A program made the position numbers and the translations under genes. The notes beneath the pieces were generated by a model. It had not been told where the DNA came from. It did no database searches and saw nothing but the letters and a program-made list of their open reading frames with translations. From contig JAKAGT010000001.1 in assembly GCA_021825585.1 (NCBI GenBank), positions 124,001-188,000 on the forward strand: DNA of 64,000 nt, written 5' to 3'. Every line of letters starts with the position of its first letter. The first letter of the stretch is position 1. This stretch comes from Bacteroidota bacterium (GTDB lineage Bacteria; Bacteroidota; Ignavibacteria; Kryptoniales; JAKASW01). This document shows positions 18,523 through 27,094 of the stretch, piece by piece.

Positions 18523-19761
18523 TCAGAAAATATCGTACTGATAAATAAACGGTGCGGGTGCCTTAAAAAGTTCATCGAGTTTCTGAATGATACCCAGCTC
18601 CCCGCTGGCGAAACCATATTTCAAAGCATCACTCGGCTTCAGAAATCCCGAATAAATCTGTGAAAATATCCCTATTTCGGTCTCAAATTGCAATGGACGT
18701 CTTGTCTCCTCGACAGTGGTCTCTCCGTTATGGACATGCACATTCAGATTTTGTGAATTTTGGGGGAGATTCCCGTCATTTATTCGGATGACAAAATCCA
18801 TCGGCAGTTCAAGGGAGTGGCGCAGGTTTCGGAGGGAGTCGGGCACATTTATTACCCTCAGCATGAAACCTGACGCAAGCGTGGAGAAAGTCTTGTACTC
18901 GAAGAACAATCTTCGATAGTCACGCTCTCTGGGCTCCTTCAGAAAAGAGTGGAGCGGGTAATCGGCGGGAGCCAGGAATCTTATTTTAGTGACCTGTTCA
19001 CCGAGCGCAGCGAGGAACCCCCACAAGCTGCGATGCGCGGCAGCATCCAGCCCCACGAATTCCTTTATGTTAATAGCCTGCTCTCCCGGCTGTCCGATTA
19101 CGGTGGTTGCCTCCTTGTAAAACTCAAGGACGACATAGCCTTTCACTTCGCCGGTATCATAGACATAGGCATCTTTGAACTTCGGCAGCACAACCAGGTC
19201 CCAGAAACCGTCGTTTCGTACCGGAGTGAAACTGCCGTGGGTCTGCACTTCCTGAAGCAGTACCTTTTTCACTTTTCCCTTGTCAGCCTTAGTGAACGGC
19301 CGAACAAACGAGCGTTCCTCGAAATTCATCAGGTTACCCGGCGAGAACTCATACTGCATCATGTTACCTACGTATGCATAGCCGAACTTCTTGTAAAAGT
19401 GCTGCTTGAACGGAAAGAGCATCGAGACAGGATAGCCCATTTCGTACATCTTCCTAAGAGCCTCCTCCATCAAGGCTTCTGCTATGCCGCGCCTCCGAAC
19501 TTCAGGCTGAACTGCAACGGCGGCAATGCCGGCCATCGTGGTCTTGACACCACGAGTGCAAATCTCAAACGGAGTTATCCTCAGGCAGCCCGCAATCTTC
19601 TCGCTCAGCCCCTTCTCCTCGATAACGTACATATTGGAAATAGAGTAGCGGGGGTTGTTCTCGATACTCACGCGGACTATTGCCGTGTCCTCAAGAAATG
19701 ATTTCGATAGCAGCGTAGCTATTGCATCAGCGTCGCTGCCCGTCGCCTGCCGAATTATCAT
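18523..19761 (-). CDS. Eis-like GNAT acetyltransferase with SCP2-type C-terminus
   Basis: 412 residues, the size of Eis (about 400). N-terminal GNAT domain: IRQATGSDADAIATLLSKSF and the acetyl-CoA loop AAVAVQPEVRRRGIAEALMEEAL, then FPFKQHFYKKFGYAYVG. A second degenerate GNAT domain and a C-terminal sterol-carrier-like domain follow. The chain ends in Phe (YQYDIF); in Eis enzymes the terminal carboxylate takes part in catalysis, so this ending fits. Substrate unknown (amines or aminoglycosides in known members). Its start lies inside the end of the GT9 gene by 35 bases. Confidence 0.8.
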   Translation of the reverse strand: MIIRQATGSDADAIATLLSKSFLEDTAIVRVSIENNPRYSISNMYVIEEKGLSEKIAGCLRITPFEICTRGVKTTMAGIAAVAVQPEVRRRGIAEALMEEALRKMYEMGYPVSMLFPFKQHFYKKFGYAYVGNMMQYEFSPGNLMNFEERSFVRPFTKADKGKVKKVLLQEVQTHGSFTPVRNDGFWDLVVLPKFKDAYVYDTGEVKGYVVLEFYKEATTVIGQPGEQAINIKEFVGLDAAAHRSLWGFLAALGEQVTKIRFLAPADYPLHSFLKEPRERDYRRLFFEYKTFSTLASGFMLRVINVPDSLRNLRHSLELPMDFVIRINDGNLPQNSQNLNVHVHNGETTVEETRRPLQFETEIGIFSQIYSGFLKPSDALKYGFASGELGIIQKLDELFKAPAPFIYQYDIF

Positions 19762-20842
19762 ATGCTGCTTCCGTTTTGTTGAGCATTTCCTTTATGGCAT
19801 CAAAAACCGACCGTACGACAATCCCTTCATCCCCGCTTCCGAAAGTACAAACATGCGGATCTCCGGGACATTTGCCGCTGCAAAAACCTTCGGGAGGAAG
19901 AACCACTTTCGAAGTATTTCCAACCGGTCCCCATAATTTCGGCGAACAAGCCGTCAATGGACAGAACATGGAAACCGTACCGGTACCGACTGCGGATGCT
20001 ATTTGCATCGGACCCGTGCTTGACGAGGCTAATACACTTATCCGGGACAGTACCGCCGTAAGTTCGCGGAGCGAGAGTTCACCAAAGGAAGTTTTCACAT
20101 CGTGGAAACACATCCGGGCGAATTCGTCCTCAAGCACCCTTTCCTGTTCGCTTCCGGTGACCAGAACCTGGATGCCGCTCGCCGACAACTGACCCGCGAG
20201 CTCAACGTATCTTTTCACTTCCCAATTTGGCGCGGAGCGACCACTTCCCGGATGGATTCCAACAATTGGTTTACCCGCATCGAGCCCTTTTTCTTCCAGG
20301 AAGCTCAATGCGGCATTTCTCTCTTCGTCCGAGACAAAGACTTCGGGCTTCAGCCAGAGATTATTTGCGCCTATCTTCTTTGCAAGGTCGAGCATATACT
20401 CCGACTCGTGCCTCAATGGGTTGTACTTACGCCGGGAAACGCCATGCATGAAAGTGATTACTTCGTAAAGGATATGTCCCACTCCGACACGATACGGGAT
20501 TCCCGAGAGAAACAACATGTACGCTGTTCGCTTCGTCGGCATGAGAAGGAGCGCGGTATCGAATTCAAACGACTGAATCTCCCGAACCTTGGCAAAGAAA
20601 CCGTCCTTGCCAGCGCCTTCCTGACCCGGATTATCAGCTATGATTACATCTATATACGGATTGCCATTCAATAAAGGGCCGGCGTAGGAGGATACGAGCG
20701 CACCCACGAAGCAGCCCGGGAAGGAATCCTTCAGAGTGTGATACACGGGTGTCGAGAGGACAACGTCACCCACCCTGTCAGGTCTCACAACAAGAATTCT
20801 AGCATGGTTTCTTTTCAAGAAGCTCGGCAAAATCCGACTCAC
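19727..20842 (-). CDS. glycosyltransferase family 9 (heptosyltransferase-like)
   Basis: 371 residues, GTG start. GT9 enzymes add ADP-heptose or similar sugars to the lipopolysaccharide core. Features: RILVVRPDRVGDVVLSTPVYHTL (the D-x-x-GD-V motif), GIHPGSGRSAPNW in the second Rossmann domain and SSSTGPMQIASAVGTGTVSMF, the donor-binding segment. A late cysteine-bearing loop (SGKCPGDPHVC) is also seen in the family. It is first in a three-gene leftward set. With lptD at 13.6 kb it fits an LPS-making cell, though the acceptor is unknown. Confidence 0.88.
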   Translation of the reverse strand: MSRILPSFLKRNHARILVVRPDRVGDVVLSTPVYHTLKDSFPGCFVGALVSSYAGPLLNGNPYIDVIIADNPGQEGAGKDGFFAKVREIQSFEFDTALLLMPTKRTAYMLFLSGIPYRVGVGHILYEVITFMHGVSRRKYNPLRHESEYMLDLAKKIGANNLWLKPEVFVSDEERNAALSFLEEKGLDAGKPIVGIHPGSGRSAPNWEVKRYVELAGQLSASGIQVLVTGSEQERVLEDEFARMCFHDVKTSFGELSLRELTAVLSRISVLASSSTGPMQIASAVGTGTVSMFCPLTACSPKLWGPVGNTSKVVLPPEGFCSGKCPGDPHVCTFGSGDEGIVVRSVFDAIKEMLNKTEAAYDNSAGDGQRR

Positions 20843-21047
20843 TAGGTTGTATTGTCAATATAAGAATTCGGACCGTTGATTTCAGGCATTTCACACGGAC
20901 TTTCTCATCCGTCCCGAAAGAACATCGAAAACAGCGCAATAAGGGCGAAAAGTCACCATGAATTATCTCGTTTTGACCCGATTTTATCCCGTCCACCCGA
21001 TCTTTTCTACCGGTCCCGACCGGGAGGACATTCCAGACTTTTTTCCC

Positions 21048-21076
21048 TTGCATTAACTAATACGCAAATATATATT
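21048..21076 (+). promoter_or_regulatory. possible promoter of the 21.1-kb RNA
   Basis: TTGCAT (21048-21053), 17-base spacer, TATATT (21071-21076), giving a start near 21083. The -10 box matches five of six sigma-70 consensus positions, the -35 box only three. A TAAGTTTG matching the Bacteroidota -7 pattern TAnnTTTG lies at 21084-21091, so the true start could be somewhat later. Confidence 0.4.
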
Positions 21077-21082
21077 ACCAGC

Positions 21083-21183
21083 GTAAGTTTGAATGAGTTT
21101 CGACGAGGATCCCACCCTACCCCAAGAATCCTCGGACTATCCGTACCGACCTGCTGGCTACCCCACAGCGGGTCGGTTTTTTT
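21083..21183 (+). ncRNA. putative small RNA or leader attenuator with two C-rich hairpin loops
   Basis: About 100 bases ending in a strong terminator. Hairpin 1: CGAGGAT (21104-21110) pairs with ATCCTCG (21128-21134), loop rich in C. Hairpin 2 is the terminator (21145-21177). Both loops expose the same CTACCCCA word (21118-21125 and 21158-21165). It matches no riboswitch class I know. It is either a free small RNA or an attenuator for the M24 peptidase gene, whose ATG is 46 bases beyond the T-run. Confidence 0.5.
21145..21183 (+). terminator. strong intrinsic terminator upstream of the M24 gene
   Basis: ACCGACCTGCTG (21145-21156) pairs with CAGCGGGTCGGT (21166-21177), 12 pairs with one G-U, loop of nine bases, followed by seven T. 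It points in the same direction as the gene that follows, and the gene on its left reads the other way. It therefore must end a transcript that begins inside this intergenic region. Confidence 0.85.
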
Positions 21184-21229
21184 ATTAACAGGTTACTTTT
21201 CATATCTTGTGTAAAATCCCGGAGGAACC

Positions 21230-22408
21230 ATGGATGTACAAAAGATTCAAGCCGCAATCGCCTCGTTGGGGATGGACGGCTGGCTGTTTTTCGATTTTCA
21301 TAACCGCGACCACCTGGGCCTTAAGATCCTGGGAATGGATCCGCACGCCATGGCGACACGGCGATGGTTCTACTTCATACCAGTGAAGGGAGAACCGGTC
21401 AAACTCGCCCATAGAGTCGAGCCCGTAAAACTCGACCACCTTCCGGGAAAGAAACTGGTGTATTCGACCTGGCGCGAGCTTCACACAAATCTCGGGGAGA
21501 TGCTCGGGAAACCATCGAAGATCGCCATGCAATATTCACCGATGAATCAGATTCCTTACGTATCAATCGCCGACGGCGGAACCGTCGAACTGGTGAGGAG
21601 CCTCGGGCACGAAATCGTATCGTCAGCCGACCTCGTTCAGCTATTCGAGGCCCTGCTGGACGAGAAAGCGGTCAAGTCACACTTCAAGGCCGGCAGGCTG
21701 GTCGATCAGATTCTCGACGAAGCTTTTCAGGAAGTGCGAAAGTCTCTGAAGAATAAGAATTACAAGACCGAATACGAAATACAACAGTTTATCGGTAAGA
21801 GGTTCAAAGCCAACGGCCTCGTCACCGACGATCTTCCAATAGTCGGGACAAACGATCACCCCGCCAACCCGCACTTCGCCCCCACGCCAAAGGGATCACG
21901 GAGGATCAAACCAGGCGACAGGCTCCTCATAGACCTCTGGGCAAAACTCGACAAACCGGGATCGATCTATTATGACATTACATGGTGCGCTTTTATCGGC
22001 GATGAACCGCCTGAAGAATACATCAAGACTTTCAATGTCGTGAGAGATGCGAGGCGGGCCGGGTTCAAGTTCCTGAGCGAACGGCTGAGCGACGGGAGGC
22101 AGGCAGCGGGACGCGATGTGGACGACGTATGCAGGGGCGTCGTAGTGCAGAGCGGATACGGGGACTATTTCACGCACCGGACCGGCCACTCGATCGGCGA
22201 GGAAGTCCACGGTAACGGGGCAAACATCGACAACTTCGAAACCCAGGACACCCGCCTGCTTGTTCCGGGATGCCTGTTCTCCCTGGAACCGGGTATATAT
22301 ATCGAAGGCAAATTGGGTGTCAGGTCGGAGCTTAACGTGTTCATCGATAGTTCAAACAGGGCTGTCGTTACCGGAAGAGAGCAGCAGGAGCTGGTACTAA
22401 TTCACTAG
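21230..22408 (+). CDS. M24 family metallopeptidase (Xaa-Pro dipeptidase/aminopeptidase-like)
   Basis: 392 residues. Creatinase-type N-terminal domain, then the pita-bread catalytic domain with the five-ligand metal site spread over LLIDLWAK and YYDITW (two Asp), HRTGHSIGEEVHG (His), LEPGIYIEG (Glu) and VRSELNVFI (Glu). It would cleave peptides or dipeptides with proline in the second position in the cytoplasm; no signal peptide is seen. CGGAGGAACC just before the ATG is a strong ribosome site. Expression may be tied to the terminator upstream. Confidence 0.88.
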   Translation: MDVQKIQAAIASLGMDGWLFFDFHNRDHLGLKILGMDPHAMATRRWFYFIPVKGEPVKLAHRVEPVKLDHLPGKKLVYSTWRELHTNLGEMLGKPSKIAMQYSPMNQIPYVSIADGGTVELVRSLGHEIVSSADLVQLFEALLDEKAVKSHFKAGRLVDQILDEAFQEVRKSLKNKNYKTEYEIQQFIGKRFKANGLVTDDLPIVGTNDHPANPHFAPTPKGSRRIKPGDRLLIDLWAKLDKPGSIYYDITWCAFIGDEPPEEYIKTFNVVRDARRAGFKFLSERLSDGRQAAGRDVDDVCRGVVVQSGYGDYFTHRTGHSIGEEVHGNGANIDNFETQDTRLLVPGCLFSLEPGIYIEGKLGVRSELNVFIDSSNRAVVTGREQQELVLIH

Positions 22409-22543
22409 GAAGGTGAAAGGTTAAAAGGAATTGTCATTGCCGGCGAGAGGTCCTAAGTTCACGTATTGTTTTTGACTTTTTACTCTTGAATTCCGACGCT
22501 TGACCTTTTCCCTTTTACCTCCCCGCTATTAAATTAACAGGTC
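22409..22543. repeat. low-complexity intergenic tract between the M24 gene and radA
   Basis: 135 bases of degenerate words such as GAAAGGTTAAAAGGAA and, on the other strand, GGAAAAGGTCAAGCG and GTAAAAAGTCAAAA. Similar A/G-rich words appear inside rdgB (24433-24459). No gene; it probably also carries the radA ribosome site (CAGGTC just before the ATG). Confidence 0.5.
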
Positions 22544-23902
22544 ATGTCCAAGCAGACAATCAGATTCGCATGTCAGAATTGCGGATATGTTTCACCACGG
22601 TGGACGGGGCGCTGCCCCGAATGTGGTGAGTGGAACAGCTTCGTCGAAGAGCTTATAAACGAGCCCCGGAGCAAATCCGAAATCAGGAATTCGAAATCGG
22701 AAATTGAAATCGCTCCGTTAAGCGAAGTGGAGGTTGCCGAGGGAGAGCGCCTTTCCACCGGAATCGAGGAATTCGACAGGGTGCTCGGCGGCGGTCTCAT
22801 GCCGGGTTCGATCATCCTCGTCGCCGGCGATCCGGGAGTCGGCAAGTCTACGCTCCTCATGCAGCTCGCGCGAAACGAGAAACTCGGCAAGATCCTATAC
22901 GTCACCGGGGAGGAGTCACGCGCCCAGATTCGGGTCAGGGCGCACAGGCTCGGAATCACCAATCTGGACAACATGTACGTGCTCGCCGAGACCGACCTCG
23001 ACGTCGTCATGAAGGCGGTCTCGCAATTCAACCCGCCAGTCCTGATCGTAGATTCGATTCAGACGGTCTATCATCCAGAGGTCATGTCCGCACCAGGAAC
23101 CGTCAGCCAGGTACGTGAATGCTCCGCGCGACTCGCACAGCTCGCAAAGATGACGGGGACAACTGTCTTCGTTGTCGGTCACGTTACGAAAGAAGGCATT
23201 GCCGCAGGCCCGAAGGTACTTGAACACATTGTGGATGCGGTCTTGCAGCTTGAGGGCGAGCGCCACTATTCGTTCAGGATTTTGCGCGCGTACAAGAACC
23301 GCTTCGGCTCGATAAACGAAATCGGCATATTCGAGATGCGCGAGAACGGCATGATCGAGGTTGAAAATCCGTCCGAGATTTTCCTGTCGGAGAGGAGCTT
23401 TGGCGCCAGTGGCTCCAGCGTCACCGCAGCGATGGAGGGAACGCGCCCGATCCTTCTTGAAATACAGGCGCTTGTGACGCCCACCGGATATTCGGTCCCA
23501 CAGAGGACCGCGACGGGCTTCGATTACAGAAGACTCAGCATAATCCTTGCGGTCATCGAGAAGCGTATGGGAATGAAGCTCGGAGGATTCGACGTGTTTT
23601 TGAACGTCGCGGGGGGAGTAAAAATCGACGAGCCAGCGGTCGATTTGGCCGCCGCGATTTCCGTTATTTCCAGTTACAGGGATATCCCCGTAGACTCCAG
23701 TACGCTGGTACTGGGAGAAGTCGGCTTGGCCGGAGAAGTGAGAAGCGTAAGCCAGATAGAGCGGCGGGTGAAAGAGGCCGCGAAGCTCGGGTTCACAAGA
23801 GCCGTCGTCCCTCATGGAAACTTCAAGGGGGCGAAATCGGATCTCGGGATTGAAATCATCGAAGTTCAGAAGCTGTCGGAGGCAGTCAAACTCCTTGTAT
23901 AG
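22544..23902 (+). CDS. radA: DNA repair protein RadA (Sms)
   Basis: 452 residues, the usual length. RadA is a RecA-like branch-migration helicase acting in recombination repair. Zinc finger C10-x2-C13 and C24-x2-C27 (CQNCGYVSPRWTGRCPECG), Walker A GDPGVGKST (95-103), Walker B VLIVDSIQTVY, the RadA signature KNRFGSINEIGIFEM, and a C-terminal Lon-protease-like domain (NVAGGVKIDEPAVDLAAA). The linker after the zinc finger (residues about 42-55, bases 22671-22712) holds a repetitive SKSEI-RNSKSEIE made of GAAATC-like DNA words, which looks like an inserted low-complexity repeat kept in frame. Confidence 0.96.
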   Translation: MSKQTIRFACQNCGYVSPRWTGRCPECGEWNSFVEELINEPRSKSEIRNSKSEIEIAPLSEVEVAEGERLSTGIEEFDRVLGGGLMPGSIILVAGDPGVGKSTLLMQLARNEKLGKILYVTGEESRAQIRVRAHRLGITNLDNMYVLAETDLDVVMKAVSQFNPPVLIVDSIQTVYHPEVMSAPGTVSQVRECSARLAQLAKMTGTTVFVVGHVTKEGIAAGPKVLEHIVDAVLQLEGERHYSFRILRAYKNRFGSINEIGIFEMRENGMIEVENPSEIFLSERSFGASGSSVTAAMEGTRPILLEIQALVTPTGYSVPQRTATGFDYRRLSIILAVIEKRMGMKLGGFDVFLNVAGGVKIDEPAVDLAAAISVISSYRDIPVDSSTLVLGEVGLAGEVRSVSQIERRVKEAAKLGFTRAVVPHGNFKGAKSDLGIEIIEVQKLSEAVKLLV

Positions 23903-23974
23903 CGGCCGCCTTTCGAATTCGCGGTACCCGCAGGAGAAAAATTTCAGAATCATTCACATGAGTGTTATGGAAGC

Positions 23975-24238
23975 ATGAAGATTATCGGACTTATCGGATT
24001 AATCGCAATCGTAGCATGCTGGATTCCTCAGACATTTGAGGTATTGAGGACCGGGCGTGCAAGCATGAAGTTATCATTTCTAATCCTCTACTTCGTGGGA
24101 AGCATCGCGCTCACGATCTACGCCATCGGCGATCCCATCTTCATCACCCTCAACCTGCTCACAACGGTTGGAAGCGCGATTAACCTGTACTTCAAAATAT
24201 TCCCCAGGAAACCAGAACTGTCATCCGTACCTAAATGA
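23975..24238 (+). CDS. SemiSWEET-like / PQ-loop small membrane protein
   Basis: 87 residues with three membrane spans and the PQ motif near the end of the first (IVACWIPQTFEVLRTG), followed by SFLILYFVGSIALTIYAIG and FITLNLLTTVGSAINLYFK. This is the length and plan of bacterial SemiSWEET sugar transporters, which work as dimers; short LAB_N-type lipid-A-related proteins look similar and cannot be excluded. Its stop overlaps the rdgB start (ATGA), so the two are translated together. Confidence 0.75.
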   Translation: MKIIGLIGLIAIVACWIPQTFEVLRTGRASMKLSFLILYFVGSIALTIYAIGDPIFITLNLLTTVGSAINLYFKIFPRKPELSSVPK

Positions 24239-24882
24239 AAATCGTTTTGGCCACACACAATCGTCACAAGGTCGAAGAAATCAGGCATATCCTTTCCGAC
24301 CTTCCCGTCGAACTTCTTTCGCTCGACAACTTTCCCGAAATCGGCGAGATAATCGAAGACGGTGATACACTGGAGGAGAACGCCAGAAAAAAAGCGCGGA
24401 CCGTTTACGATTTAATTCAAAAGTATCCGCCTATGGCGGAAAAAGGAAAAAGTCAAAACATCCTTTCGCTGGCAGACGACACCGGGCTGGAAGTGGACGC
24501 GCTCGGCGGGAGGCCCGGAGTCTACTCGGCACGCTACTCCGGTGAAAACGCCACTTACCGCGAGAACAATGAAAAGCTCCTGGGCGAACTGGGGGACACC
24601 CCGCTGGAGAAGCGGACGGCAAGATTTCGCTGTGTCATTTCAATCATCGGAAATGGCGTCGATGAGGTCGCCGTGGGAGAAGTGCCGGGGAGAATACTGA
24701 GCCGGGAACGAGGCAGCAACGGATTCGGGTACGATCCTCTTTTCCTGCCCGACGGCTTCGATATTTCTTACGCCGAAATGGAAACCGCCCTGAAGAACAA
24801 GCTCAGCCATAGAGCCCGCGCACTCGAAGAGGCAAAGAAAATACTCAAGCGGCTGAGTGCTCAGAAGACTTCGTCGGATTGA
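24235..24882 (+). CDS. rdgB: XTP/dITP diphosphatase (RdgB/HAM1)
   Basis: 215 residues. Removes non-canonical purine triphosphates (dITP, XTP) from the nucleotide pool. Motifs: KIVLATHNRHKVEEIRHIL, EDGDTLEENARKKA, LADDTGLEVDALGGRPGVYSARYSG, and GSNGFGYDPLFL near the C-terminus, SHRARAL after it. It is longer than the usual 195-200 residues; the extra piece is PMAEKGKSQN just before LADDTGL (bases 24433-24459), encoded by an A-rich repeat-like stretch. Co-translated with the SemiSWEET-like gene. Confidence 0.95.
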   Translation: MKIVLATHNRHKVEEIRHILSDLPVELLSLDNFPEIGEIIEDGDTLEENARKKARTVYDLIQKYPPMAEKGKSQNILSLADDTGLEVDALGGRPGVYSARYSGENATYRENNEKLLGELGDTPLEKRTARFRCVISIIGNGVDEVAVGEVPGRILSRERGSNGFGYDPLFLPDGFDISYAEMETALKNKLSHRARALEEAKKILKRLSAQKTSSD

Positions 24883-24960
24883 CCCTCTTCGATTCATTAA
24901 ACATCAGCGACCGGATCGGAGCCACCCCGTCCGCTGCAGACCAGAGACTGAGGAGATACG

Positions 24961-25812
24961 ATGCGCAACCTGTTCATGTTCCTATGTATATCGACAGCGA
25001 TTATATTCCCGATCCAGGCAGGAACCGGGATTGTCTACGGCTCAAACCCGAAGGCTGGACATTACGTGCATGTCAACGGCATCGAGCTTTATTACGAGGT
25101 GTACGGAAAAGGGCATCCCCTTCTCCTGATGCACGGCAACGGCGGGTCGATACATTCAATGCGCTACCAGATACCCGTGCTTGCGAAACATTTCGAGGTG
25201 ATAGCCGTCGACAGCCGGGCGCAGGGGAGATCAACGGACTCCGACGCCCCGCTCACATTTACGCTGATGGCTTCCGACATGGCGGGACTGCTCGACTCGC
25301 TCCATATCGACAGTGCCTATGTCGTTGGGTGGAGCGACGGCGCGATCATCGGCCTCAAGCTGGCGCTCGACTACCCGCGGAAAGTCGCAAAGCTAGTGGC
25401 AGACGGCGCAAATTTCGTTGCAGACTCTACGGCACTTCCTGAAAGCATGCTCAGGGAGATGGCGACAACGTCTTTCTCGAAACTCAGTCCTGCCACTCAA
25501 CGGGATATCGCAAAGCATTCGTTCTTCCCCAAACAGGCCGGGATCATTTTCGACAAACTCAACGAGCTTGACCTTAAGCATCCGAACTTCACTCTCGATC
25601 AGCTCCATTCCATCGGAGCGCCGACACTCGTTATGGCCGGAGACCATGACCTGATAAAACTCGGCCACACGGTCAGGCTCTTTCAAAACCTTCCGCACGC
25701 AGAGTTGTGCATTGTCCCCGGCGCCCATCACAATCTTCTTCAGACAAAATCCGCTCTTGCAAACTGGATTATCCTAGACTTTCTGGAGAAGCCCTTCGTG
25801 GACATGAAATGA
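24961..25812 (+). CDS. exported alpha/beta hydrolase
   Basis: 283 residues with a signal peptide (FMFLCISTAIIFPIQAG). Alpha/beta-hydrolase fold: the oxyanion region LLMHGNGGS, SRAQGRSTDSD, nucleophile elbow VGWSDGAIIG (Ser), Asp in VMAGDHDLIK and His in PGAHHNLL complete the triad. Probably a periplasmic esterase or related hydrolase; substrate unknown. AGGAGATACG before the ATG is a good ribosome site. About 70 bases separate it from the NAGPA-domain gene, possibly the same operon. Confidence 0.85.
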   Translation: MRNLFMFLCISTAIIFPIQAGTGIVYGSNPKAGHYVHVNGIELYYEVYGKGHPLLLMHGNGGSIHSMRYQIPVLAKHFEVIAVDSRAQGRSTDSDAPLTFTLMASDMAGLLDSLHIDSAYVVGWSDGAIIGLKLALDYPRKVAKLVADGANFVADSTALPESMLREMATTSFSKLSPATQRDIAKHSFFPKQAGIIFDKLNELDLKHPNFTLDQLHSIGAPTLVMAGDHDLIKLGHTVRLFQNLPHAELCIVPGAHHNLLQTKSALANWIILDFLEKPFVDMK

Positions 25813-25885
25813 CCGACGGTTTCGGAGTTCCTGAACAGAATCGATACCGGACATTTAAGATTTCTAACCAGCAAACAGGTTAATT

Positions 25886-27061
25886 ATGCGCAAATTGCAT
25901 CTCCTCGTTCTTCCGGTGGCCCTGCTATGTACAACAACAGCCGGCAGTCTGTACGGCCAATCGCTCGATACTTTGAGCGCGTCGGAGTTGGCCCCCGGAG
26001 TTGTTCACTATTCCATCGTGTCCCGGCATATCCCTCTCACGATAAACGTCGTTAAAGTGAACCTCGATGTGAGCGGAGTCTCTCTTCGCGTTGTCAAAGC
26101 CTCCAAAGACGGGATGGAGACACTCGACGCCCGGGAAAAGACGAGCGAAATGATGGAGGAGGCAAACACCGACAGCACCCGGGCGATCGCCGCAATTAAC
26201 GGCGGCTTTTTCGACATCGTCAACGGCCGCCCAATGGACCTGCAAATCGAAGATGGAATGATCGGCAAGCTGCCCGAAGTCCTGCCGGTAAGATCCTCCT
26301 TTCTTTACGGCGCTGACCGGAAAGCTGTGATCGGCCGCTTCAACGTGAACATAGAACTCGCTACTCGAGATACCGTTTTTCACATCGACGATCTGAACGG
26401 GGTCTGCCGTCATGACCAGACGATTCTGTTCGACAGATTCTACAGGAAGAGAACGGGGAGCAATCTTTACGGTGCAGGAGTTTTCCTGAAACCGCTGACC
26501 AATCCTGAAGTCGGCGGGGCAATAAAATGCCTTGTCGACACACTCGTAAGACTGTCGGGCGATTACGCGATTCCCAGTGCTGGGTTTGTCCTCGTTGCGC
26601 GCGGAGCAGCCGGCGCGGCCGTCCGGGAAATGATCGCCAGTCACGATACTGTCCGGCTTATCGCGAGATTCACGCCTGATCTGAAAAGCGTAACGCAGGC
26701 ACTTGCGGGCTGGCCCGGAATTGTCCGCAACGGGATGAACGTAGCGGAGTCGGAGGCAAAATCCGAAGAGACCATTCCGGGTTTTGCGGAACACAGGCAT
26801 CCGCGTACATCCATCGGAATTTCTAAAGACGGAACGGTAGTTATCTTGGCGGTTGTGGACGGGAGGACGAGAAAGAGCGCGGGCGTGTCGCTGCCGGAGC
26901 TCGCGAACCTGATGATAGGCTTCGGTGCGTACGACGCCATAAACATGGACGGCGGGGGATCATCAACGATGGCTATAGAGGGTAAAGTGGTCAACGCCCC
27001 TTCCGATGCGGCGGGCGAGCGCCCGGTGTCGGATGCGCTTGTTGTGACGGCAGCAAAATAG
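25886..27061 (+). CDS. exported phosphodiester glycosidase (NAGPA domain) protein
   Basis: 391 residues with a signal peptide ending near SLYGQ. The body matches the phosphodiester-glycosidase (NAGPA/DUF2233) family: AAINGGFFDIVNGRPMDLQI, HPRTSIGISKDGTVVILAVVDGR and the C-terminal AINMDGGGSSTMAIEGKVVNAPSD. Members cleave sugar-phosphate diesters in the mammalian homologue and act on cell-wall or exopolysaccharide material in bacteria. The actual substrate here is unknown. Confidence 0.87.
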   Translation: MRKLHLLVLPVALLCTTTAGSLYGQSLDTLSASELAPGVVHYSIVSRHIPLTINVVKVNLDVSGVSLRVVKASKDGMETLDAREKTSEMMEEANTDSTRAIAAINGGFFDIVNGRPMDLQIEDGMIGKLPEVLPVRSSFLYGADRKAVIGRFNVNIELATRDTVFHIDDLNGVCRHDQTILFDRFYRKRTGSNLYGAGVFLKPLTNPEVGGAIKCLVDTLVRLSGDYAIPSAGFVLVARGAAGAAVREMIASHDTVRLIARFTPDLKSVTQALAGWPGIVRNGMNVAESEAKSEETIPGFAEHRHPRTSIGISKDGTVVILAVVDGRTRKSAGVSLPELANLMIGFGAYDAINMDGGGSSTMAIEGKVVNAPSDAAGERPVSDALVVTAAK

Positions 27062-27094
27062 CATTTCCCCGGCGGCGGGTTGGAAATTCGATAT

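Larger units (their letters stand above)
20843..21229. other. divergent intergenic region containing a terminated RNA
   Basis: 387 bases between the GT9 gene (leftward) and the M24 peptidase gene (rightward). The right half holds the promoter-like pair at 21048-21076, two hairpins and a strong intrinsic terminator, listed separately. No protein-coding frame is convincing. The left half must carry the GT9 promoter. Confidence 0.7.

Noticed and set aside
18949-19701. 250-residue plus-strand frame opposite the Eis-like gene
   Set aside because: Antisense to a gene with clear GNAT motifs; composition is not protein-like.
22916-23953. 345-residue minus-strand frame opposite radA
   Set aside because: It lies fully antisense to a canonical RadA; its sequence has no recognisable domain and results from codon bias in a GC-rich gene.
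25925-26800. 291-residue minus-strand frame opposite the NAGPA-domain gene
   Set aside because: Antisense to a clear family member; no ribosome site, no motif.
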